Shown here in pieces: positions 48,909-61,315 of a stretch of DNA of 64,000 nucleotides (position 1 is its first letter; the number at the start of each line of letters is the position of its first letter). Position numbers and translations under genes: made by a program. The notes beneath the pieces are model-generated. The model worked only from the letters and a program-made list of their open reading frames with translations. It was not told where the DNA came from and made no database searches. The DNA is from Orychophragmus violaceus (taxonomy: Eukaryota > Streptophyta > Magnoliopsida > Brassicales > Brassicaceae): assembly GCA_030180135.1 (NCBI GenBank), contig CM058235.1:13005145-13069144 (forward strand), in the 5' to 3' direction.

Positions 48909-49467
48909 GAGAGTGACTTCACTGTTACGATTGTAAATTTAAATTAAGAATGCAATTACACAATTACAACAACAACACCGTCTTTTGATTCAATGAATTT
49001 AGTCTCGTTAGCAATGAATATTTTTGTTCTAAATTATTGCTTCTAATAAAATGCTTTTTTTTTAGTTTCACTCTGCTAATAGTTTGTGTGTTTGTAATAA
49101 AATAATAATAAATGATACTTTTTGCTACCTTTCCTATATTTTACAAACATCAGAAATTCAATAATTTTGAATTTTGATCATTTTCAGTCTCAGAAGGAAT
49201 CAGATGGGATCATATAAACAACCTTAAAGGATGTTCCTGGGGAAGGTTTCAGATACATCTGTGTTATGTTATCCTGTCATGTAGGTTCCATCGAAGCTGT
49301 TCCCATAAATTGCCAAATTGGTGAGAGATTATATGAATATGAATGCTTAACCAAATAAATTTTGTAAAAAAAAGAAAGAAAAAAACAAATAAATTATGTA
49401 AAAACGAAAAGAAAAAACAAATAAATTTCATCTGTAGATGATTAATAAACCCCTGTTTATTCTTTTC
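48909..49467. other. Convergent intergenic region FTSH3/UFD1
   Basis: About 560 bp between the stop codons of two convergent genes. It holds both 3' UTRs and polyadenylation signals (AATAAA-like repeats around 49045 and 49100). No further gene. Confidence 0.6.
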
Positions 49468-50962
49468 TTAACCCTTGAGTGAGTACTTCTTCCCAGTAAA
49501 GACTTGAAACTTAGCTTCATCAGATTTTGTCGAACTCTCTTGCTCAATGTTCTTTGGATCAGCCTATACATACAGAAACCATACAAAATAATGAATGACT
49601 AACTGAATCACATGAATGGAAAAATCAAGAGAAGAGAGACATACTTTCACAGTTGGTTTTGAAGCTTGTTTGCTGCTTGAACCAAAGACAAGCTTTCCTG
49701 ATTTTTGCGGTGGTGTGGTGGTTGACAGCCTCTCATCGTCTTCCCCATACTCAGTTGACTTTTCTTGTTTCTTATCTTCTTGTTCAGTTGATTTTGTATG
49801 TGTCTTCCCATCCAAACGTTTTGCCGACCCAGTGAATGGTGTGAATTTGGGAACTTTGCTTGTTGGTTCCTCTTCCTCTACTGCAATGTCCACCAAACAA
49901 AGAAAATACAAAACACACAACTTAGAGGCTATTAGTTCAAGAAAGAACAGCGTCGATTCCAAACAAGCTCAAAGAAAAAACCTTGGCGAGTTCGCTTCTT
50001 TGGAGGAGTCAATATCTGTGGCTTTTTAGGTTCTTTGTAATCAAGAGGAGGAGCAAAATCAACCTCACAGTCCGTTTCTATAATACTCACAGCTGAAGAA
50101 GGTTTAGCTTCAACCACATTGATAAAATATTTCTTGTTGTTATAAGGAACCATAATTGTATCCCCAATAGTCAAGCAAGAGTAGCTTCTAAGCGTAGTCT
50201 CCAAGCTGCATAAAGAAAGGAACATTAGACAGAGAGAAAAAATAAGAGTTAAAGTTTCAAAGGTACAAACATGGCTTTTGGGTTGGTAATGTCCAAGAAA
50301 TCTTGAGTGTGAGGCTGTAGCTTGATAAAAGTCCCTTTCACCAAGCTCACATTCTTGATTCTTACAATGGCTCCTTCTTGAAGAGACATGTTTTGCATCA
50401 TCTATAAGTAAATACACACAAAACAAAGATCAGATCAAGAAACACAAAGACAAAAAGAATGATTTAAGTATATTATATACCCAATAAGGTAAGTAAACAA
50501 GGCCTTCATCTGCGGTGAATTCGAGTACACCACAATGTGTGGTCTTGCCAACAGATTCGTTACTCAGTTGAAACAGCATTGGGTACTCGATATGCAAAGA
50601 AGCTGAGAATAAATATGGATTCAGAGACCATTGCTAAAGTAAAGAAAGACTGAAACTGATAGTATTGATTGGCTTACCAAGACGATTAAGAGCGGAAGGA
50701 GGCATTATAACTACAAAGATCATATAAAAAGTGATGTCAGAAAAAGATCGTAAAGAAACTATCTAACAGAGACAAACTTACTTTTGTCACCCTTCTCAAG
50801 ATGTGCCTGCATTTAAAAGTTGTCAGAAATTGGAATGTTTTTTTTCTTCCTTTCAATGCAAAGAGAACATTAAACAAAATAGTATCGAACCTTTTCAATG
50901 AATGTGACTGGGTAACAACGGTAACACTGCTCGAAGCTAGACTCATCTCCATTCCTCTCCAT
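49468..50962 (-). CDS. UFD1: UFD1, ubiquitin fusion degradation 1 (CDC48 cofactor)
   Basis: Adaptor that, with NPL4, recruits ubiquitinated proteins to the CDC48 ATPase for extraction and proteasomal degradation. Eight minus-strand exons join in frame: 50962-50891, 50806-50782, 50710-50678, 50602-50481, 50401-50271, 50205-49982, 49880-49645 and 49563-49468. They give 312 residues, as in Arabidopsis At2g29070. The N-terminal double-psi barrel/UT3 domain (about 10-180) contains GDKIIMPPSALNRL, EYPMLFQLSN and GVLEFTADEGLVYLPYWMMQN. The C-terminal third is low-complexity and charged (KVPKFTPFTGSAKRLDGK, SGKLVFGSS), the region that binds CDC48 and NPL4 in the family. A 5' UTR intron is likely at 50974-51199 (donor aag|gtaagg, acceptor tttgtag). 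No damage is seen. Confidence 0.96.
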
Positions 50963-50973
50963 TGCAACTAAAT

Positions 50974-51199
50974 CTACAAAGCCAATTAGAACAAACACTC
51001 GAACTCGATGAAGTAGCTGTCGGAATATTCATCAAAACAATTAACAGCGCAACCCAATTGAGGCAAATCATCGAAAAACTTGTGCGCATAAATCAAAATT
51101 TTAAGTTTCCAATTTAAACCCAAAAAGATAAGATCTCAACAGAAAAAAAAAAACATCTAAAAACTTAAAATACGCTCAATCCATAATTCTAAACCTTAC
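50974..51199 (-). other. Likely 5' UTR intron of UFD1
   Basis: On the minus strand, donor GACTAAG|GTAAGG and acceptor TTTGTAG lie 12 nt before the UFD1 start codon. The sequence is T-rich in transcript sense, as expected of plant introns. Confidence 0.5.
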
Positions 51200-51585
51200 C
51201 TTAGTCGATGAATAGTATGAAAAAAAAAAGCTTAACACGAACCTAAACGATGATCTTAAAGTTTAAACCAAACAGACTTAAGGAAGATGAAGTTTACTTG
51301 ATCAGATTTTAGGGTTTGTTGCAGTTTGAAGAAGATGGAAGAAACTTTGGATTCTAAGTAGTCAAAAGGCAGATCGGAGCTGAAATACTGGAGAGTTTGT
51401 TTTGATTCTTTTATAGGTTTTTAACCAAGGATCTGTACGAAGAGCGATTTATATACGTGGCCTACAATCATTGGGGGTATTTACAAACTTTTCGACTCAG
51501 GTAATCCTACGTGGAATTTATTACCAAGAAGCCTCCTTGATAATTTATGTTGTCCATTGAGATTTTTTTTTGTCAAAAATAATAA
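51200..51585. other. UFD1 promoter and first leader exon
   Basis: Contains the probable transcription start of UFD1 (minus strand, about 51300-51400). No other gene. Confidence 0.4.
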
Positions 51586-51905
51586 TCTTTTATATTAATT
51601 GAGAAGTTATACCCACTTTCAAAAATGGTAGATTACTAATTTGTTATTAATGAAATTATGTTAACTACTATGTTACTTTTAATTTATATTGGTAATTTTA
51701 CTATGTTTTTAATTTTATTACGAAGATATACATAATCTTAATCTTAGATAAAAATATGAGATGATAAATAATTATAAAGATTTTTTTTAATTTTTAGTTT
51801 ATAGATATACATAACTTTGAATAAAACCTAAAAAAGACAAGATAAAAAATATAAAAATATTTATGAAGATTTAATTTTTTTAGATATACATAGCCTTCAG
51901 TAAAA
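51586..51905 (+). repeat. Helitron-like AT-rich repeat (copy 2, truncated)
   Basis: Begins TCTTTTATATTAATTGAGAA after an A and matches 220-545, including the repeated 'gatatacataa' motif. It ends at an A run at 51902-51917 where the matching sequence of copy 1 would continue. Confidence 0.5.
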
Positions 51906-52637
51906 AAAAAAAAAAAAGATCGATGTTTATCCGAACCAAAAAGTATTTGTGTTCGCACACTGGTGTCCCAATATTTTTGGTTCGGATAAGCATCGATCGA
52001 AAGGTGGCAATCCACATATCGACCATCGAAGAGAAGAAAACATCAAATCGCCGACCAAAATTTTCGTCACTGTTGTTTTGCCGCTGCTCTGTGTGGAACC
52101 TGCCAATCAGCACTCCGGCCAATTTCATCACATTTTCACCACATCTGGAATAAGATCTTTACAATCCGAAATCTGTGTTTCATAAACTGTTGAATCTAAC
52201 CAAGATACGCAAATGCATATAAAATCCGTTGGACCCGTTCAACTCGAACGGGGTAAGAACCAACCAGCACTAAAGGCTCGGCGAGTGAGTGGAGAGAGAA
52301 AGAAATATTTGGTGGTTGTGATGAAGGATCACCGGGGAGGAGATTGGAAACGGACACAAGTCTAGAACTGGAGAAGCCAAATCCGGGATGAACCGGAAGA
52401 AAAAGTAGCACGAACCCACAGCTTATAGTACAAAAAAAATCGTGTGGAGTTTGGCGAGGAAAAAAGGCGGTTAAAAACCACTACAAAACGAACACAAATG
52501 TAACCTAACCGCCGGCAAAGCATAGCCATCACCGGCAATCAAACGCGATTGTTGAATTAAGCGACGAATGTTTAGAGAGAAGGGAAAGAATTGAAAAAGA
52601 GAGCAAAGTGTATTATTCATTGAGATTTAATATTATA
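51906..52637 (-). repeat. GC-rich retroposon-like block (second example)
   Basis: GC-richer, non-coding sequence whose right end (about 52560-52600, purine-rich 'agagagaagggaaagaatt') matches the block at 1-192 in the same orientation. It contains the 81-nt hairpin at 51918-51998. No protein similarity was recognised. Confidence 0.35.
51918..51998 (+). ncRNA. Near-perfect 81-nt hairpin (candidate small-RNA precursor)
   Basis: The left arm 51918-51947 begins GATCGATGTTTATCCGAACC. The right arm 51970-51998 is its reverse complement except for one T/C change (a G.U pair in plus-strand RNA) and a one-base difference near the loop. The 22-nt loop contains a further small GTGT/ACAC pairing. Arm length and pairing are in the range of plant miRNA or siRNA foldbacks; expression is unknown. 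Confidence 0.4.
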
Positions 52638-53370
52638 CTAGATGACTCTCCTGCACCTTGTGCGGGGTGAATTATTTTTATCGATAATTGTTTCATTTTA
52701 TTTAGGAGACAAACACGTATTAGTATTATAAACTTTAGAAATTTAAATATATCAATATTATAGTTATAGAGATTAGAAGTTGTAAGTTAATAGGTAGAAT
52801 ATGTCATTAGTTGTATGCTTAATCCCCATTTGTTCTTTTTATGTAGTAAAATTGTATTATAATTATATTAAATTTTGGTAACTACTTCTATAATTGAAAT
52901 GATAAAAGATTGGCGTATATTTTGTAAACCAAGAATGTAATTTAGAACATTTAATTTATCTATAGAAACGAAATTAGTGGAGCATTCCAAGGAGGCAAAG
53001 TCCATATATTTGTTTTGTAGATGTTTATTAATCAATTTCTATAATTTCATTAATTGCGGAAAATTGATTTCTACCATTTAAATATAGAAGAAGCAGTTGT
53101 ATTAAACATAAATTAAAAAAAAAAGAGTTGTAAAAAATACATACAATTCAAAACATACACTTAAATTCAATTTGGGAAATAAGTCTGGAATCTTCGACAT
53201 AAGGAGTACCTATTCGAGAAGCAGTATAATTAATTTAGATACTATAGGTTCTCATTTTTCTAAAATAAAGAAATTAAGTAAAAATGTAGTAAAAATATGT
53301 ACTTACCCAGATTACTATTGACTCTCCTAAACCTAAACACAAAAATTGTTTCATAATTTTCAACCGAGTG

Positions 53371-53903
53371 TCAAAAATCATGAAACTTCATTAATTCAAC
53401 AAGATCAGATCCTGCCTTCATATTGCAACTTGAGAACTCGTCTCGATTTATCGGAACATTAATTGTTGAATGTGTTGTTCTCCTACCTCTCAACAATAAA
53501 GCAGCAATTCCACTTGAAGCAGTATTGATCACAATAAGACTCTGGAACGAATAGATGCACTTAATAAACTCTAAAGGAATGTTTTGCCCGTACCTCAAAA
53601 CTCATAGAGAAAAAACATTCATCCTTTATCATTCACAGCTGTATCCAATATAGTTTCATAAACTATTCTTTGCTCGTCCGTTATCATGGCAAGAAATCTC
53701 TCTTCTTTTTTTCTTTCATCCTCACAGTTATAATTCCTCTCATCATCTATTAGATGGTTGCGTTGTACTATTCGTAATCTTCTGGTAGTGGCAATGCCAT
53801 TAAGTAAGTGATCCACCATAACTTTCCAACTTTTTTGTATTTTTGTCAATGCTATGTTTTTCCTTTGGTCATCATTTAAAATCAAATCTGCATGATTCAA
53901 CAA
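53371..53903 (-). pseudogene. Remnant of Helitron PIF1-like helicase
   Basis: Two minus-strand pieces match the RepHel helicase domain. The first ends MITDEQRIVYETILDTAVNDKG; the second has INTASSGIAALLLRGRRTTHS and FSSCNMKAGSDLVELMK. Between them, in broken frame, GTGKTFL of Walker A can still be read (near 53585). Stops and frameshifts make it non-functional. The replication-initiator (Rep) half was not found. Confidence 0.8.
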
Positions 53904-53999
53904 TGTTAAAATGATAAGGAGACGAGATTTGGGTGCACCACACTCAACGTAGACGCCTTTAGTGGCAAGAAAACCCGGATTTATATGGGCCTTGTAGGA

Positions 54000-55050
54000 T
54001 TAGTCTTTGAGCCTAGAAAGCCTTTGGGATTCCACGGTTATAAAAAAACAATGTTAAAAATATTATATTTTCATGGGGTATTTGAATGTTTCAAAATATT
54101 ATATAAGAAACAATTATAAAGAACGAAAACAACTAATAAAACCTTTGTAAAGATTTTTATAACATACCAAGATTTCGAAGATTCCTCTTTTCATCAATTA
54201 GAATATCTTCTGCTATGATGTATTACAAATTAACAAATTAATACTCTCATTTCGAAACTCAAACCTTTCATTTGCATTCTTTCGATGTGGGACAACATTA
54301 TTTCTAGAATTTTAATCATTCTTCACAATCTTTTTTATGACTACAAAAATATGGAATGTAATAACAACTTTCGTGATATATTCTTCTTATGGTGTATTAC
54401 AAATTAATAATAAAAACTAATAATAAAATGCATTCTCATTAATTATTGTTCATTGATATTCGCCGGTTATGGATTAAAAATAAAGATAGTCAAAGATCGT
54501 ATTAAAAAAAATGTTACTAACATCGATGTAAACCATTGTTATAATCTTTATTTTTAATAAAGAATTATCCTATGAAAAGATCATCAAGAATTATCCAAAT
54601 CAACGAAGAATAACAAAGAATCGACAGAAAATAAAGGCTTTATTTCTATAATCCAATCCCATTTGTTTTGAATTCCCGGACATATAAGATTCCTACTGAA
54701 AGAAAATTCTGTTAAAAATGGGTTTGTGAGTAAGAAATAAATACCTTTCGTTTGATTTTGTATGAAACAAACCTGCAAATTCATCAAAACCACAAAAAAC
54801 AGTAGAACCATATTAATTTTGATAGAATATAAAGAAATGTCTCGATATGTGGATGTTTTATGAGCGTGGTAGAAACTCTATTTATAAAGATCAAATTATT
54901 TAGGGTTGAACTAAGTTTTCGAAATCTTCCACTGGAATATTAGAATATTCTATAAGATATGCCATAATTTTAAATTTGCTAATTATTATCGATAATTATT
55001 AGTTGCTAAATTTTAGGTGGGTGTATTTTGAATTTGAAAATATGGAAATA
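54000..55050. other. Non-coding interior of Helitron A
   Basis: AT-rich sequence without a recognisable gene; a 75-codon minus-strand frame at 54584-54811 has no known domain. Confidence 0.4.
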
Positions 55051-55291
55051 TAGTATGAAATAAAAATCTATTATGTACTAAATATTAATTATAATATAAA
55101 ATTTAGGGAAGAAGTTAAGATTACAATCGAATTTTTAGGAAATATCATTAAATTGAAGTGGAAAAAAATTTTGCCCAATCAGAACATTTTATTAAAATCA
55201 TGTCATCAATAACATCATGTTTGATTCGCCAAGAACCATCACCTAAGAGTTTTTAATAATTTGACTTTGCAAATAATATATATTAAATAGA

Positions 55292-55938
55292 TAAAATAAA
55301 ACGTAGATACACTTACACAAATTAAAATTGCTAACCTAATCGAACATCCATAAGATATGCAAAGTATTTATCTATCAAATTAAAATTTGTATCAGATTTT
55401 ATATACGCCTGGAAAATTAAAACTTTCACTCAACACACACAATGGTTTTTTATACATCGATCAAATTTAAATTTCTTCTCAATACAACCTGGTATAAAAT
55501 AAATATATATTTTATATATTCAACATAAGATGAAAACTTCTCATACTTGTAGATACATTTACACAAATTAAAACTTTAACCTAACTGACCAATATGTGCT
55601 CCATATATCATAAGTTACAATCTGCATATAACAGAGTATATCAAGGACAGTTGTAGTGATCATGGAGATTAAATTGACCATCAGAGCAAAGCTTGCAGGC
55701 ATGGACCTTGAGAAGGAAGTGGTGCTGATCACTCGGCAGACTGCATCCCGTTCACCGGAGGACTCTTTTCTGTTAACGTGGTTCAAATTTTTCCAGATTT
55801 AAAGTTCTTTAAATTCATAACATTCGATTTAGTTGCTTCACAAGTGTTTCTGGGCATGTGACATATAGTAGAAGTCTTTATCTCAGTCGGAAGTGTCTGT
55901 ATTCTGAAAAAAAATATATCAAAGAATAAATAAATGTA
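55292..55938. other. Spacer with a short direct repeat
   Basis: The sequence 'gtagataca(c/t)ttacacaaatt' occurs near 55306 and 55550, about 240 bp apart, each followed by a related segment. A minus-strand frame at 55568-55786 is unrecognised. Confidence 0.4.
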
Positions 55939-56281
55939 TCTATTCTATTAAAACAGGAAGGTTTGCCATGGTACATAAATGTTGTTTCCGAAATTTGCCC
56001 TTGATATTATTATGATTTGTAACCTTCATTAAGGGTAATTAGGGAATATAACATTATCTCTACAATCCATGTTTCCAAACAAGACAATTATTAAACATGT
56101 AGCCAAACAATCAAAATCTAATGGGTTCCACTTTCCTAATTAATTAAAATCAAAACAAATTAATTGAAAAATATAATGAATAATTTATACATCAACTATT
56201 ATATATAAATTAAGATTCTCTAATTTATGATTTAATTCAAAATATATTTATAATATATTTTAATATCTTTTTATTTTGTTT

Positions 56282-56321
<40 letters not shown>

Positions 56322-57001
56322 TTACGATTGATGTTTTTACGATTGTACTTTTTAGCAGGTTTTTCCATCAAACTGAAAAATATTTAATTAATTAAACGGG
56401 TTGAAAAATTAATTAGCCAATCTCGATTATAAATTTTCTATAAGAAATTCGCATATAGTAAATAATTTCAGCTGATATATTTTAAAATTAATAAAATATT
56501 AAAATGATTTCATACTTATATTATTCAAATATTTGAAGCGTCAAATTATGCTTTATGTTTGAAGTTTTTAACGGATAGTTGCTTCAAATTTGCAAATTAT
56601 ATACGACTACAACATGTAATTTATAAAATAATATTTTAGATAAATAAAATAACAATTAAACATATACCACATAACTTTTACAATAGTTGTTTTCGCATAT
56701 ATATATTTTTTCCAAACTATGATCTTACGATACAACACAGATTAAAATATATAATGCGAAATCGTTATTTTAATCTCTTAATCCTTACGATATATCTCCT
56801 CCAAATAACACATAATTCATTTTAAAAAAAAAAACTAAATTGCTAACTCACTGTTTATAATGTTATAACATTAGTTAAACAATTATAATTAAAATTAAAT
56901 TACATAATTAAAAATCTAAACTATTATTAAAAAAATGAATAAAAAGTAAAATTTGTAAAGAAAATCAAACCCGCACTTTCTAAGTGCGGGTCAAAATCTA
57001 G
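55939..57001 (+). mobile_element. Helitron C, non-autonomous, both ends intact
   Basis: 1063 bp from TCTATTCTATTAAAACAGGA (5') to a perfect 9-bp stem CCCGCACTT/AAGTGCGGG (56970-56990), then TCAAAATCTAG (CTAG 56998-57001). It is flanked by A and T, the standard Helitron target. Non-coding, with an (AT)n run at about 56287-56314. Confidence 0.8.
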
Positions 57002-57819
57002 TATACCTTTAAAGTAATAGGAAGATTAGTATGTGGAGAAACGACCCAATAAAGCAATTCGTATTTAACCCCAAGAATAATAAAATGAATTTGAAAAAAA
57101 CTCAAGAATTATAAAGATAGATAATTCAAAAAGGAGAAAATTTGTGTCGCATGTGAAAAAGTAGAGATTTCCATACGATTCTTTTTTTTTTGAAAATAAA
57201 AGTTCAAAGAAACATAAAATTGAAAAAGAAAAAGCTAAAAAGAAGTAGAGAAAATTTCACTGCCTAAAGCTTGACGATACCTGTTAATAATAAACCAAAA
57301 TATCATCTGAGTGATACAAATGTATTATCACATACAAACTTTCTCGTGATACAAAAGAAAATCAATGAATGATAGTAGTTTTTTCATTCTCAAAATTGAT
57401 CGATGTATAACGATTAAAGTTGAATCGATCGTAGCGAAAAAAATATTCGGACTATTGGGACTCATGAGATAGTGATTAATAATTCATTTTTGGACCATCG
57501 AGACTTATGGATCAATCAGACGTCGTGGCAACAATCTTTTTAGGGCTCATGGATTCAACCAGAAATATTAGAGAAAATCGCCAAAAAAACATATTATGGA
57601 TCGAGAAGAAGAAAGTAATCGAAATGATAACAGATAATCGGATTAAAATCTTAATTGCCCGAACATATGCTGGCAACGAATAGAAAAAAAAATATAGATG
57701 AAAATTCTTGAAAAAAAATACAAATAATTAGGTTTCTAACCCACCAAAGCATGTAATTATATAGGATTTTGTTTGGTAATAACAATCTTCGGAAGATTGG
57801 AATATGATATATAATATAT
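57002..57819. other. AT-rich spacer right of Helitron C
   Basis: No gene recognised. It may be the interior of Helitron B, whose 3' end was not located. Confidence 0.3.
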
Positions 57820-58121
57820 TTTAAAATCGAACTAAATAAGAAAAGATATTATAGACTAAATATTAATTGTAATCTAAAATTTAAGATAGAAGTTAAGATT
57901 ACAATCGATTTTTTTTTACGAAGTAGCATTAAATCGAAATTTGTTTTTAAATCAAAAATTATTTATTTAGAAAACGAATTTTTCTTTATTTTAAGAGGAA
58001 AGAAATTCTGGACCAATCAAAACATTTCATTAAAGCTATGTCATCAATGACATCATAATTTCATCAAAACATCTACATCATCGATTTCAATAATTCGACT
58101 TCGCAAATAATATATAGTAGA
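57820..58121 (-). mobile_element. Helitron B, 5' portion
   Basis: Minus-strand start TCTACTATATATTATTTGCG (complement ending at 58121, followed by T). About 300 bp is similar to the 5' part of Helitron A (55050-55291). Confidence 0.6.
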
Positions 58122-58127
58122 TGGACC

Positions 58128-58195
<68 letters not shown>
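58128..58195. repeat. (AAT)n microsatellite
   Basis: About 22 uninterrupted AAT units immediately next to the Helitron B 5' end. The poly-isoleucine frame across it is an artefact. Confidence 0.97.
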
Positions 58196-58196
<1 letters not shown>

Positions 58197-58890
58197 TGAA
58201 TACAAACCAACGCCCGAATAAAAATTTATCAATTCCATTTGAAATCGTATTTTATAATAGTCCAAATAGTATATCAAATTTAAAAAAAAAAAAACTAAAT
58301 GTAAACTTATATTCAAACCCAAACAATTTTTTCTTTACAATAAATGTTACTTTGAATTCTAGAGTTTTCCAACTACAAAAATCAAAGAATAGTGTATCAA
58401 TTGATATACAAAACTATCAAAATCAAACAATTTTACATTGAATCGAGTTAACTAAAATTATAGTGGGATAATAAGCTAAAGTTGGTTGTCGAAATTCCAA
58501 AAAAAAAAAAATGAAAAGAGTCCACGTCCATTGGTTTAACAAAGAAGCCCAACTCGAGTGGGTGATTTAAAGATCATAGTGAACCTTAGAGGCCTAAATT
58601 GGCAAAGCCCAACCAATTGAGCAGGAAGATGAGCCGGTATCAGAAGTTGGAGTGACAGGGAGGTCCTGGAGGTGGAGGATCCGTAAAATCGATGGAGAGA
58701 TAACCAAACACTCAAGGTGGTTTCACTTGGTTTAAAGTTAAACCATTTCTATTCCCGTGGAAAACCTATTTTAATCCCAATATATTTTCTCTTCACTTCC
58801 AAATCCTTTTTTATTTTTATTTTTAAAGAGTTTTCATATTAATTTTTTTTATTACAAGAAGGCAAGAAAAAAAAAGAAAAAAAATTTACA
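58196..58890. other. Spacer
   Basis: AT-rich sequence with a GA/GG-rich patch near 58620-58690; no gene or RNA recognised. Confidence 0.35.
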
Positions 58891-59785
58891 TAAACAGAAA
58901 AAAGATCTGAAGCCCAATCTAAAACATAATCTTTAATAGGCATGAACCCTCCTAATCATAAGCCTTTTACGCCCAAAATAGACCCCAAAACAGGAAAACC
59001 CTAAGCTAGAATAGAGCCGCCGTCGAGAAAACCTGCAGGAACCAAAAACGAGCTGCTGCAACAAGCCGCCACCGAAAGAGAAGTACCGGACCTCCGGAAA
59101 AACTAGAACAACACCACCAAGAAACACCGGGGAGAAGAAGCCACAAAGACAATGGCGCATGAGAGATGATGCCTAAGCAATGGAAGGGAGAGGAGCTCAC
59201 CCGCCTTCCACCATTGTCGGTCCACCGCAGAAGCGATGTCTAGGAGGTCGAAGAGCTTCCCCGGCTATTGTCGGTCCACCACCACCGCCACGAGAGCCGC
59301 ACCACCCACGCTCACCGTCCTCTAGCGAGCAGAGAAACGGCGAAGCAGATCAACAAAGACATGCAACCGCAACTCTAAGAGAGACACCCACCAGAGACTG
59401 GAAACCACCGCGAGAAAAAGCGGCATTGGAGAGCCATAGAGCGGAAAAAAACCCGAGAGAGGTGGAGAAAACAGTTGGAGACGGCAAGAGAAGGGGATAC
59501 CAACCACCTCATCCGGTCCCCGTAGAACAAGGGAGCTGACGCGCCGCCGCCAAAGTTTTCTCCACTGTCGAACGCCGCGAGATCTAGCAGAACACGTCCA
59601 AACGCCACCGTAAAAGAGAGGAGGGGGAGGATTCACGGATGAAGCACAACCTTAGAGGAGAAAAAGGAAAAAGTGAGCCCTCTCCGGCGAAGGAAGAGAG
59701 TCGTAGAGGCGAGCTTTTGATTCACCGAAATTCGCCTAGAGAAGAGAGAGAGAGAGAGAAAGGATAACATGCCGCTCAAAGGTCC
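58891..59785 (-). repeat. GC-rich retroposon-like block (third example)
   Basis: About 900 bp. On the minus strand it starts with a (CT)n-rich leader (59742-59762 in plus), passes through CCG/CGG-rich sequence and ends in an A-rich tail region (about 58880-58830). Several overlapping frames on both strands (59180-59539 plus; 58933-59636 minus) have no known domain. The layout fits a retroposon such as Sadhu or a LINE 5' fragment; not proven. Confidence 0.4.
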
Positions 59786-59793
59786 TCCTTCCA

Positions 59794-60480
59794 AATCTTT
59801 TATATTAATTGAGAACTGTTTATATTAATAATTTTATTATGTTTGGTTAATTTTATTTTGAAGATATCGATAATCTTGGTTAAAAAAATAAAAAAAATTA
59901 AGTGATATGATAGATATGAAAATATCTATGAAATTTTTTAATTTTATTTTAAAGATATATATATATATATATATAATCTTTGATAAAAAGTTAAATAATA
60001 AATATGAAAATACATATGAAGATTTTTTCCTTTTTAATTTAATTTTGGAAATACATAATTTTAATAAAAAATTAAAAAATAAGATGATAAATATGAAATA
60101 TTTATGAATATTTTAAATATTAATAAATATGGTTATAAATAATATGATTCTATATAGTAAATTTGTATTATTTATATAAATTTAAATTTATATGTATATA
60201 AATGATAAAATATTTTAAATAAGAATTTATATATTTACTTTTATACATGTACATATATAATTATAATTTGTTTTGTTTCTATTAATTTTATGTTAGAATA
60301 AATTATAAAATACTTTAACAAGAAGTTAAATATAATGATGTCTATATGTATATTTAATTATAAATAATTTGGTGTATATTTTTATAACATTATAGTTATT
60401 GTTAAATTAATTTGATGCTTTTTTATTTTTTAAAAAATTGTGTTTAATAATATTTGTTAAATTAATTTGATGAGAGCATG
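59794..60480 (+). repeat. Helitron-like AT-rich repeat (copy 3)
   Basis: Starts TCTTTTATATTAATTGAGAA and follows copy 1 (220-931) through the repeated 'gatat...ataat' motifs to about 60480. The 3' hairpin and CTAG are not preserved. Confidence 0.5.
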
Positions 60481-60664
60481 CACTTATAGTCTTGCCACGT
60501 CATGTTTTATCGGTTAAGTCTTTTTTTTCTTTGTTTTATCCGTTAAGTCCTCTTCTCGGAATACAAACAGCTTCAGTTTCCAGTGAAACTTAACCACAAG
60601 GTTCAGACACACGATTATGTAAACTATCCTACTTACTAACGCATAATTAACCGTCCCTCATGGT

Positions 60665-61280
60665 CAGTGGCGGAGCCAGAAATATTTTTAACCGGAGACA
60701 TAAATTAATTAAATAATATTTATTATAATAATATTTAATATTAAATAAACTATATTTAAAATGTATAAATTTTTGCTTATATTACATAAATTAATAAATT
60801 GCTGACATTTTAAAATACATTAAAATTTTATATAGTTTATATGATTTTAATATATACTCTCTTCTTTTCCTAATTCTTGTCATTTATAGATTTTTCACAC
60901 AAAAAAATCGATTTTATCTCTATTTAATACACTTTTGTTTGATATAAGTAATTAATAAATTATAAAAATAAGGATAAAACTAAAAATTTTGTTACTATAA
61001 ATATGCATGGAAATACAAAACAATAAATAATATAAAACAAAATTTTAATTCTAAAACGACAAGTAATAAAAAATAGAAAGAATATCGTTAATATTTTTGT
61101 TACAAATATATACTATAGTTTTTTGTTAACACTAACTAAATTAAACTAAACACACAAATGCAGTGGAGAAATATATAAACTATTAACTAACTCATAAATT
61201 AATGAACCAATTGATGACAAAAAAAAAACAATGAACCAATTGAAAGATATAAAAAAAAACTTGGAAGAAAAAAATGCATT

Positions 61281-61315
<35 letters not shown>

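Larger units (their letters stand above)
52638..55291 (-). mobile_element. Helitron A with decayed helicase
   Basis: Minus-strand Helitron of 2654 bp. The 3' end is CTAG (52638-52641 in plus) preceded on the minus strand by the hairpin GCAC-aag-GTGC about 16 nt upstream. The 5' end is TC (complement of GA 55290-55291), reading TCTATTTAATATATATTATT. A and T flank it as in Helitron insertion. A degenerate PIF1-like helicase (53371-53903) is in the correct orientation. Its 5' 240 bp matches the partial Helitron at 57820-58121. Confidence 0.7.

Noticed and set aside
58053..58322. Poly-isoleucine frame
   Set aside because: An (AAT)n microsatellite translated on the minus strand.
59180..59636. Proline- and glycine-rich frames in the third GC-rich block
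   Set aside because: Overlapping frames on both strands without known domains; the context looks like a retroposon.
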